Source: Massilia rubra
GTDB taxonomy: Bacteria; Pseudomonadota; Gammaproteobacteria; Burkholderiales; Burkholderiaceae_D
Reading direction: 5' to 3'
Assembly (NCBI RefSeq): GCF_011682065.1
Contig: NZ_VUYU01000029.1
Location: forward strand, 23,904 to 87,903
DNA length: 64,000 nucleotides
This document shows positions 25,932 through 33,305 of the stretch, in pieces. The stretch's first letter is position 1, and each line of letters begins with the position of its first letter. The notes below the pieces were generated by a model that did not search any database, was not told the DNA's origin, and was given only the letters and a program-made list of their open reading frames with translations. A program made the position numbers and the translations under genes.

Positions 25932-26064
25932 TTCCCGCAGGCGAGGCCAAGAGCCTTGCCGGAAGTTAAAATTATAACACTATCCCTGTCGGCTTTCTTT
26001 ACAGTCGAGCTTATCAAACCGGTACCGGTCGCGCTAAGTGGCTGAATTGATGGCCTTGTTGTTT

Positions 26065-26081
26065 CGGGTACGGAAATTGCT
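26065..26081 (+). promoter_or_regulatory. Sigma-54-type promoter of PEP-CTERM gene
   Basis: CGGGTACGGAAATTGCT fits the -24/-12 consensus YTGGCACGRNNNTTGCW with two mismatches, keeping the GG and GC doublets at correct spacing. It lies 57 bases before the ATG at 26138. PEP-CTERM genes in several betaproteobacteria are controlled by sigma-54 with PrsK/PrsR, which supports the reading. Confidence 0.6.
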
Positions 26082-26137
26082 AAAGCATTGCCACAAGCGT
26101 CATAAGCTGTGCGCAAAATCAAAAAAATGGAGAGACT

Positions 26138-26737
26138 ATGCTTGGAAAAATGAAGATGCTCGCTTGCATGGCTGCCATCGTGGCCGGCACGGCCCAGGCC
26201 GGCGTGATCGGCGTGGGCGGCTTTAGCGCCCCGACCGTGATTGACTTCGAGAACGCCGTCGCCGGTCCGATCGGCAACCAGTATGCGGCGCTCGGCCTCG
26301 GTTTCACCAATTTCGACCTGGCCATTTTCGCCACGTCCCCGGCGCCGAAAAGCTTCGTCGCGCTCAAATACGTCGACGGCGCGCCCCAGATCGACGGCAC
26401 GATCACGTTTTCATCGGTGATCACCCGGCTGGGCGCGGACGCGAGCACCAATCCGGAAGACGACACCTTCATCGACGCTTACCTCGGCAATACCCTGGTC
26501 GGCAGCCATTTTTTCGATACCACCGGCGATGGCGAGGGCGGTTCCTTCATCGGCATCGAATTCTTGTCCGGCTTCGATCGGGTGGTGTTTCGCACCATTC
26601 CTGTGATCAACGGGGCGCTGGCGCTCGACAACCTGCGCTTCGAAAATGCCGTGCCGCCGGGCCAGGTGCCGGAACCGGGCAGCCTGGCCCTGCTCGGCAC
26701 GGCCCTGCTGGGACTGGCCCTGGCGCGCCGCCGCTGA
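26138..26737 (+). CDS. PEP-CTERM sorting-domain exoprotein
   Basis: 199 aa: signal peptide (MLGKMKMLACMAAIVAGTAQA), a beta-rich secreted domain (DFENAVAGPIGNQYAALGLGFTNF, ITFSSVITRLGADAS, LALDNLRFE), then VPEPGSLALLGTALLGLALARRR. The last part is a textbook PEP-CTERM tag: VPEP, one hydrophobic helix, Arg cluster. Such proteins are processed by exosortase EpsH/XrtA and linked to exopolysaccharide; no exosortase gene is in the window. Behind a sigma-54-like promoter and AUGGAGAG-type ribosome-binding site. Confidence 0.9.
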   Translation: MLGKMKMLACMAAIVAGTAQAGVIGVGGFSAPTVIDFENAVAGPIGNQYAALGLGFTNFDLAIFATSPAPKSFVALKYVDGAPQIDGTITFSSVITRLGADASTNPEDDTFIDAYLGNTLVGSHFFDTTGDGEGGSFIGIEFLSGFDRVVFRTIPVINGALALDNLRFENAVPPGQVPEPGSLALLGTALLGLALARRR

Positions 26738-26753
26738 GACGCTTACAGCGTCT
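26737..26753. terminator. Short hairpin between convergent genes
   Basis: AGACGC / GCGTCT with loop TTACA sits exactly on the junction of the two convergent genes and includes the stop of the minus-strand gene. It is followed by TGTT on the plus strand only, so it is at best a weak bidirectional terminator. Confidence 0.35.
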
Positions 26754-27177
26754 TGTTGGCGGCAAACGCCGCTTCCAGGTAGCGCAGCACGATGGCCGGG
26801 GCGTCGGTGTCCATGCGCGGAAAATTGCCTTCCACATCGGGATCGAGGTCGGTCATGCCGTCCGACCCGAAGGTGAATGCGCCGAGCAAGACTTGCATCG
26901 GCGCGCCATAGGTGCAGTGGCAATGGATGCACACCGCGCGCGCGCGCGGGCGCCGGTCGGCCCCGAAAATGAGCAGCATCTGGAACTTGATGCGCACCCC
27001 GTTGAAGGTGGCCTCGATGCTGTCGTCGTCGAACTGGTCCGACACCGAAATCGAACGCAGCGCGCCCGCACCCTGGAACACCTGGTGCGCCGTGGTCAGG
27101 GCGGAAAACGCCTCGCGCAGGCGCGCGGCCTGTTTGTCCATTTCCTGGAATTTGTTGCTCAGTTCGCGGTCGATCAT
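26743..27177 (-). CDS. Hypothetical cytoplasmic protein
   Basis: 144 aa, no signal peptide or membrane helix. N-terminal helix (DRELSNKFQEMDKQAARLREAFSAL), then a beta-rich domain with FNGVRIKFQMLLIFGAD, RARAVCIHCHC and QVLLGAFTFGSDGMTDLD. A CxHCHC cluster could bind a metal, though nothing else supports this. Monocistronic, convergent with the PEP-CTERM gene. Family not recognised. Confidence 0.6.
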   Translation of the reverse strand: MIDRELSNKFQEMDKQAARLREAFSALTTAHQVFQGAGALRSISVSDQFDDDSIEATFNGVRIKFQMLLIFGADRRPRARAVCIHCHCTYGAPMQVLLGAFTFGSDGMTDLDPDVEGNFPRMDTDAPAIVLRYLEAAFAANKTL

Positions 27178-27258
27178 GATGTGCTCCGGTACGTCTCGGG
27201 AACCGACAGACAGATCGGCGACCAGTCCATCATACGCCCATGGCGAACCGGAGCGTCT

Positions 27259-28137
27259 TTACTGCGCGGGCAGGGCCGCGGCCACCACGGTATCGGCCAG
27301 CGGCAGGGCGAAGCGGGTGCCCAGGAACGCCGCGATGCGCTCCTGCGTCGCTGCCAGGTAGGGAATATTCATGTGGTCCGAATCGGGCACGGTTTCGTCC
27401 AGGTGCAGCTTGCCGAGCTTGGCCACCAGCAGGTCGGTGTGCGAATGCGGCACGATATCGTCGAAGGCGGCGCGCAGCACATAGGTGGGCGCGGTCAGCG
27501 CCGAGGCGTACTTGACCGACTCGAAACGGTGGCGCAGCACGTATTCCACCGGCACCGCGCGGAACTTGCGCTTGGCAATGGCCAGGATCGAATCGTAGGG
27601 CGTGATCAGCACCAGCGAATGGACCGGGCACTCCAGCGCCACCTGCACCGCCACCCCGGAACCGAGGCTGCGCCCGACCACCGCCACCCTTTGCGGATCG
27701 ACGTGCGGGCGTTCGGCCAGCCAGTCGAACAGCAGGCGGCCGTCTTCGACCATGTGGGCTTCGGCCGGCTCGCCGTGCGAATTGCCGTAGCCGCGGTAAT
27801 TCACGGCCAGCACCGCCATGCCGGGAAACAGCTTGCCGGCGTCGCGCACCACCCACGACACTTCTTCCGAGCGCCCGCCAAAATACACCACGGCCGGATG
27901 CGGCCCCGGAATCTGGGGCGTCATCAGCCAGCCCGACAGCTTGGTGCCGTCGCGCGCGCGCAGCACAATGGCGCGGGTGCGGTGGCCGCTTGAGCGCGGA
28001 TTGTCGACTTCGGGCTTGATGGTCGGGTTGAAAACCAGGCGGCGCTGGTTGGCGGCGATGGCCGCAGTCACCCCGACCCATACCATGCTGACGAGGCCGG
28101 CCACGCCGGCGACTTTTCTAGAATTGTTCATAGGCAT
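27259..28137 (-). CDS. Membrane-anchored alpha/beta hydrolase
   Basis: 292 aa. An N-terminal membrane helix (VAGLVSMVWVGVTAAIAA) is followed by an alpha/beta-hydrolase fold: PHPAVVYFGG (oxyanion region), GMAVLAVNYRGYGNSHGEP, VAVVGRSLGSGVAVQVAL (nucleophile elbow GRSLGSG), DDIVPHSHTDLL (acid) and DSDHMNIP (His). This is the BAAT/ABHD13-like esterase type seen widely in proteobacteria. Substrate unknown. Faces the periplasm or cytoplasm depending on signal processing. Monocistronic. Confidence 0.82.
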   Translation of the reverse strand: MPMNNSRKVAGVAGLVSMVWVGVTAAIAANQRRLVFNPTIKPEVDNPRSSGHRTRAIVLRARDGTKLSGWLMTPQIPGPHPAVVYFGGRSEEVSWVVRDAGKLFPGMAVLAVNYRGYGNSHGEPAEAHMVEDGRLLFDWLAERPHVDPQRVAVVGRSLGSGVAVQVALECPVHSLVLITPYDSILAIAKRKFRAVPVEYVLRHRFESVKYASALTAPTYVLRAAFDDIVPHSHTDLLVAKLGKLHLDETVPDSDHMNIPYLAATQERIAAFLGTRFALPLADTVVAAALPAQ

Positions 28138-28298
28138 CAGTTTAACCGGTTCGGGCGTCGCCGTCCGGCGCCGGGGGGGCGGACAAGCTCATCAGTACGA
28201 TCTCATCAATAGTCGTGGCTGGAATACAACGATCTTGTCGGATGCCTGCGCGCATTTGCATGTGGTAATCTTTATCCGGTCCGAACCTTGGCTACTCC

Positions 28299-31200
28299 AT
28301 GAAAAAATCCGCCTTCTCGGCTGAACAAAGCGCCGGCCTGTTCATCGGCCTGCTCGGCACGCTGGTCGCCGCGCGCTGGATCTTCAACAGCGCCACGATC
28401 GCCACCCTGATCCCCGGTTCGGCCCAGATGGGCATCAACAGTCCCGTGCTGTTCATCGCCGCCGGCGTGTGTTGCTGCCTGGCCCTGCCGCGCGCGCACG
28501 CGAAGGCGCACGCGAGCGCCTGGCGCACGGCGCTGTGGCGCCTGTGCTCCTGGCTGCTGCTGGTCTTGCCGGCGCTGGTGCTGGTCGAGCACATTTCCGG
28601 CCTGAACCTGGGGATCGACTTCGTGCGCGTGCCCACCGCGCCCACCGCCAACATCCCGCACCCGGGCCGCATGGCGCCCAACACCTGCCTCGGCTTCCTG
28701 CTGGCCGGGATCGCCCTGCGCCTGATCCGCCTGCCACGGCGCGGCGCCCGCCTGCGTGGCTTGCTGACCTGCTGCGCGGCGGCCGTAACCGGGATCGGCC
28801 TGGCGGCCCTGGCCGGCTACTTCCTCAAGCTCGAAGTGCTGTACCGGCTGGCCGCCTACAACGCCATGGTCACCCCGACCGCGGTCGGCATGAGCGTGCT
28901 GGGCCTCGGTTTATGGTCGCTGAGAAGTAGCGTCACCGTGCGCGCCGCCATCCCGGACAATGAAAAACGCATCACCGCGCGCGCCATTGCGGTGGTGGCG
29001 CTGGTGGCCGTCTCCGCCGGCGCGGCCGGCTTTGCCGCCATGCGCGACAGCTACGAAGCCTCGATCGCCGACAATATGCGCCTGTCGGCCGTCAGCAGCG
29101 CCGCCACGGTCGGCAATTCGCTGGAAACGAGCTTGTGGTTTCCGCGCACGATCGCCAACCGGCCCTCGGTCAAGGGGCCGGTGGCGCTGCTGGCCGCCGG
29201 GCGCGGCGACGCCGCCACCCGCGCCGCCTTGCTGGGCGAGGCCGAAAGCTTCATGAACGCCGGCATCAGCGCGCTGCGTTTCGAAAGCCTGGACGGCACC
29301 GTGCTGGCCGCCAGCGGCGTATTCACCGAAAGCGCACCCGGCACGGCCCAGCCGCTGGCGACCGGCGGCCAGCGTGCGCGCCTGCTGTGGCGCGGGCGCT
29401 ACCTGCTGGCCACCGAGAACGAGATGCGCGACGGCGGGCGCGTCATCGGACGCATGTTGGCGGAACAGCAACTGCCAATCATCGACCGCCTGCTGGCCGA
29501 GATTCGCGCCAGCAGTCCGTCGTCGGACGTGCTGTTGTGCAGCCTGGACGGCAAGGACGCCCTGTGCGCGCCGACCCGCTTCTATCCGGCCACGTTCCGC
29601 ATTCCCATGTTCAAGCCCGACGGCCAGGTCAACCTGCCGATCAACGAGGCCCTGCTGGGGCGCACCGGGGTGGCCGTCACGCGCGACCTGCGCGGGGTGG
29701 CCGTGTTCGCCGCCTACACGCCGATCCGCGCCTTCGGCCTCGGCGTGGTGGTCAAGAGCAACCTCGACACCGTGTACCAGCCGCTGCGCGACAAGGCCAA
29801 CACCCTCATGATCATCCTGGTGGCGCTGGTCGGACTGGGCGCATCGCTGCTGCTGATCCAGGTGCGCCCGCTGCTGGCCCAGCTGGTGCGCGAGCAGCGC
29901 CGCATCCGGGTCATCCTGGAAAACTCGAACGACGCCTTCATCGCGCTCGGCGTGGACGGCTGCATCACCGACTGGAACACCGAAGCGGAGCGCACCTTCG
30001 GCTGGAGCGCGGCCGACGCCATCGGTCGGCGCCTGTCGGAATTGATCATCCCGCAAGCCCAGCGCGCCGCCCACGACGCCGGTTTTGCGCGCTTTACCGG
30101 CAGCGGCGCCGGCCCGGTGATCAACAACCGCTTGGAGGTGAGCGCCCTGCACCGCGACGGGCGCGAAATCCCGATCGAGATGGCGGTGGCCGCCTTCCAG
30201 ACCAGCGACGGTTTCGTGGCCAACGCCTTTGTGCGCGACATCAGCGAGCGGCGCCGCCTGGCCGGCGAAATCGCCGCGCGCGCCACCGAGCTCGAACTCG
30301 AGCGCGACCGCGCCCAGGCGGCCAACCGCGCCAAGGGCGAATTCGTGGCCAACATGAGCCACGAACTGCGCACCCCGATGAACGCGGTGCTCGGCATGAC
30401 CTACCTGCTGGCGCACACCGACCTGAAAACCGAGCAGCGCAAATACCTCGACATGATCAGGAGTTCGGGCCAGTCGCTGATGGGGATCATGAACGACATC
30501 CTCGACTTTTCCAAGATCGAGGGCGGGCGCATGGAACTGGCCGAGGCGCCCTTCGACCTCGGTCACGTGCTGGCGGCGGTGGCCGACATCATGAGCGTAT
30601 CGGCCGGCGACAAAGACCTCGACCTGGCCATCGGGGTCGAGCCGGACGTGCCGCGCGCGCTGGTGGGCGACGCCCTGCGCCTGCAGCAGGTGCTGGTCAA
30701 CCTGGCCGGCAACGCCATCAAGTTCACCGAGCAGGGCGAAGTGAGCGTGCTGGTCGACGTGGCCGCGCGCGCCGGCGATCAGTTGACCCTGCGCATCCGG
30801 GTGCGCGACACCGGCATCGGCATGGACCAGGCGCAGCAGGCGCGCCTGTTCTCGCCCTTCACCCAGGGCGACTCGTCGACCACGCGCCGCTTCGGCGGCA
30901 CCGGGCTGGGACTGACCATTTCCAAGCACCTGGCCGGGATGATGAAAGGGACCATTGAACTTGACAGCGCGCCCGGGCGCGGCAGCGAATTCGTGGTCTG
31001 CCTGCCGTTGCTGGTAGCCCCGGAGGCGGACGGCGGCAGCGTTCCCGACGCCGCGCTGGGCACCCTGCGCCTGCTGGTGGTGGACGACAACGCCACCAGC
31101 CGCGAGTATCTGTCCAAGACCATCGCCGGCTGGCGCTGGGAAGCCGAGGTGGCCGCCTCGGGCGCCGAAGCGCTCGAGATGGTGGCGCGCGCCGCCAGCG

Positions 31201-32339
31201 CGCAGCGCCACTACGACGTGGTGCTGCTGGACTGGCAAATGCCCGGCATGGACGGCGCGGCCACCATGCGCGCGCTGCGCGAACACATGCCGGCGGCGCG
31301 CCTGCCGATCGCGCTGATGGTCAACGCCTACGGGCGCGGCAAGCTGATGGAAGGCAGCGCGGCCAGCCAGGCCGACGCCATCCTGAGCAAACCGGTGACC
31401 GGTTCGAGCCTGTTCGACACCGTGCACGAGGTACTGGTGCAGCGCGCCCAGGCGGCGCTGCGGCCCGCCAGCGGCCTGCCGCCCGTGCATGGCGGCGCCG
31501 ACGGCGTGCGCCTCGATGGCGCGCGCCTGCTGCTGGCCGAAGACAATGACCTGAACCAGGTGGTCGCGCGCGGGATTTTAGAGAGCGTCGGCGCGCGCCT
31601 CGACATCGTGGGCAACGGCCAGCTGGCGCTGGCGCGGCTGGCGGCCAATCCGGGCGCCTACGACCTGGTGCTGATGGATATCCAGATGCCGGTGATGGAT
31701 GGCTACGCGGCGGCGCGCCGCATCCGCGCCGGCCTGCGCTTGAGCCTGCCGGTGCTGGCGCTGACGGCTGGCGTGACCGAGTCCGAACGGCGCGCCTGCG
31801 CCGACGCAGGCATGAACGACGTCATCGCCAAGCCGATCGACGTCGACGAGATGTTGTCCACGATCGCGCGTCACTTGCCGGGCCTGGGCCGGGTGCGCGC
31901 GCCGCCCGCGCCGGTGGCCGCGCCCGTGTCGGCGCCAACGCCGGCGGGGCTGCCGGTGTTAAGGCTCGGGCCCCTGGTCGACATCGCCAAAGGCAATCCG
32001 GAGCACCTGGCGGCCGTGGCCAACCTGGTGCGCCGCGTGGTGGGCGAAGGCCACCAGCAGTTCGACCAGGCGCGCGTGCACTGGGACGCGGGACGCGACG
32101 ACGAAGCGGCCAAGATGCTGCACATGCTGCGCGGCGGGATCGGCAGCGTCGGCGCCAAGCGCTTCGCCGCCGCCTCGCTGGAACTGGAGCAGTCGCTCAG
32201 GGGCGAGCCGGCGGGCGACACGGCGGCCCTGTTCCTGCAGGCGGCGCGCGAACTCGATGCGGCGGTGGAAGCGGGGCGCGCGTGGCTGGCGCAGCAGGAT
32301 GCTAGTGCGACATCAGCACCGGCGCCGTCATCGACTTGA
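28299..32339 (+). CDS. Hybrid sensor histidine kinase with PAS, two REC and HPT domains
   Basis: 1346 aa. Residues 1-200 hold several membrane helices, followed by another helix about 225-245, a large extracytoplasmic segment, and a helix about 500-520. Cytoplasmic parts: PAS (about 535-640), HisKA with phospho-acceptor H688 (SHELRTP), HATPase (NAIKFT, DTGIGM, GTGLGL), REC1 (D978, LLDWQMPGMDG), REC2 (D1127, LMDIQMPVMDG), and HPT with H1275 (HMLRGG...GA). This is a complete phosphorelay ending in HPT, so an external response regulator is needed; none lies next to it. The 3' end overlaps the convergent stress-protein gene by 38 bases. Confidence 0.9.
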   Translation: MKKSAFSAEQSAGLFIGLLGTLVAARWIFNSATIATLIPGSAQMGINSPVLFIAAGVCCCLALPRAHAKAHASAWRTALWRLCSWLLLVLPALVLVEHISGLNLGIDFVRVPTAPTANIPHPGRMAPNTCLGFLLAGIALRLIRLPRRGARLRGLLTCCAAAVTGIGLAALAGYFLKLEVLYRLAAYNAMVTPTAVGMSVLGLGLWSLRSSVTVRAAIPDNEKRITARAIAVVALVAVSAGAAGFAAMRDSYEASIADNMRLSAVSSAATVGNSLETSLWFPRTIANRPSVKGPVALLAAGRGDAATRAALLGEAESFMNAGISALRFESLDGTVLAASGVFTESAPGTAQPLATGGQRARLLWRGRYLLATENEMRDGGRVIGRMLAEQQLPIIDRLLAEIRASSPSSDVLLCSLDGKDALCAPTRFYPATFRIPMFKPDGQVNLPINEALLGRTGVAVTRDLRGVAVFAAYTPIRAFGLGVVVKSNLDTVYQPLRDKANTLMIILVALVGLGASLLLIQVRPLLAQLVREQRRIRVILENSNDAFIALGVDGCITDWNTEAERTFGWSAADAIGRRLSELIIPQAQRAAHDAGFARFTGSGAGPVINNRLEVSALHRDGREIPIEMAVAAFQTSDGFVANAFVRDISERRRLAGEIAARATELELERDRAQAANRAKGEFVANMSHELRTPMNAVLGMTYLLAHTDLKTEQRKYLDMIRSSGQSLMGIMNDILDFSKIEGGRMELAEAPFDLGHVLAAVADIMSVSAGDKDLDLAIGVEPDVPRALVGDALRLQQVLVNLAGNAIKFTEQGEVSVLVDVAARAGDQLTLRIRVRDTGIGMDQAQQARLFSPFTQGDSSTTRRFGGTGLGLTISKHLAGMMKGTIELDSAPGRGSEFVVCLPLLVAPEADGGSVPDAALGTLRLLVVDDNATSREYLSKTIAGWRWEAEVAASGAEALEMVARAASAQRHYDVVLLDWQMPGMDGAATMRALREHMPAARLPIALMVNAYGRGKLMEGSAASQADAILSKPVTGSSLFDTVHEVLVQRAQAALRPASGLPPVHGGADGVRLDGARLLLAEDNDLNQVVARGILESVGARLDIVGNGQLALARLAANPGAYDLVLMDIQMPVMDGYAAARRIRAGLRLSLPVLALTAGVTESERRACADAGMNDVIAKPIDVDEMLSTIARHLPGLGRVRAPPAPVAAPVSAPTPAGLPVLRLGPLVDIAKGNPEHLAAVANLVRRVVGEGHQQFDQARVHWDAGRDDEAAKMLHMLRGGIGSVGAKRFAAASLELEQSLRGEPAGDTAALFLQAARELDAAVEAGRAWLAQQDASATSAPAPSST

Positions 32340-33132
32340 GGATGGTGGCCGTTACCCCGCCCAGCATCAGTTCGCGCAGGCGCGCGTGGCCGTAGCAGCC
32401 CATCACGATCAGGTTGGCGTCGACATCGGCCGCCAGCGACAGCAGCGCTTCGCCGATGTCGATGCTGGTGTGCTGGGCCATGACGTCGGCCTTGACGCCG
32501 TGGCGCGCCAGGTACAGGGCGATGTCGGCGCCCGGTTGCTGGCCGTGCGCGTCGTCGGGATTGAACACCGCTACCGTCACGCGGCGCGCGCGTTTGAGCA
32601 GCGGCAGGGCGTTGGCCAGCGCGCGCGTGGCGGCGGTGCTGGCGTCCCAGGCCACCAGCACCTCGCTGCCGATCACGGGAAAGTGGCCGGCGTGCGGGAT
32701 CACCAGCACCGGGCGCGCGCTGGCCAGCATGACGTATTCGGGCAGGCCGGGGGTCATGCGCGCGACCGGATCGTCGGGATCGGACTGGCTCAGCACCACC
32801 AGGTCGGCATAGCGCGCCTGCAGCGCCAGCGCGGCGCCGGGTTCGTCGTCGACCATGCGCCGTTCGAACGAGCGCACGGCGGCGCCGGCGGCGATGCGCT
32901 CGAAAACGTCGAGCGAGGCATTGGCGCGCCGGTTCAGTTCCTCCATGTGGGTGGCGAGCACGGTTTGCAGCAGGTCGGTGGCGCCATCCTGGTAGACGTA
33001 GCGCGAGACCCCGCTCATGGCCGCGCCGATCAGGTGGGCGCTGCAGTCGGCCGCCACGCTGGCGGCGGCCAGCAGGCGCGCTTCGGCGTGGCGCGCATGA
33101 TCGACGTGGACGAGGATGGTCTTGTACGGCAT
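32302..33132 (-). CDS. uspA: Universal stress protein, tandem UspA domains
   Basis: 276 aa from ATG 33132, behind AGGAG. Two UspA folds: residues 1-145 (MPYKTILVHVDHARHAEARL, ADLVVLSQSDPDD, RPVLVIP) and 150-276 (VLVAWDASTAATRALANAL, ANLIVMGCYGHARLRELMLGG, TAPVLMSH). The second carries the GxxG(9)G-like nucleotide loop. An FNR-type site lies about 100 bases upstream, between it and the PatZ-like gene, so low-oxygen control is possible. Confidence 0.85.
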   Translation of the reverse strand: MPYKTILVHVDHARHAEARLLAAASVAADCSAHLIGAAMSGVSRYVYQDGATDLLQTVLATHMEELNRRANASLDVFERIAAGAAVRSFERRMVDDEPGAALALQARYADLVVLSQSDPDDPVARMTPGLPEYVMLASARPVLVIPHAGHFPVIGSEVLVAWDASTAATRALANALPLLKRARRVTVAVFNPDDAHGQQPGADIALYLARHGVKADVMAQHTSIDIGEALLSLAADVDANLIVMGCYGHARLRELMLGGVTATILKSMTAPVLMSH

Positions 33133-33226
33133 GGCGGCTCCTGTAGGTTGGGATACCCTAGCGTAGGCCCTGGCACGGAGCGCGTCCAGCGGTGTTCGGC
33201 GTGCGCAAACCTTTGTTTTGTCTAAT

Positions 33227-33240
33227 TTGATGCACATCAA
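33227..33240 (+). promoter_or_regulatory. FNR-type binding site upstream of the PatZ-like gene
   Basis: TTGATGCACATCAA is a perfect TTGAT-N4-ATCAA palindrome. A weak -10 (TACGCT, 33263-33268) follows at the spacing expected for a class II site centred near -41.5 of the PatZ-like gene. It may also serve the divergent stress-protein gene. Confidence 0.75.
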
Positions 33241-33305
33241 GCGAGGGGGCGGTCGCGCCGTCTACGCTGTGCGCCCATCGTCACGCCGAATCAAAAGGGA
33301 TCATC

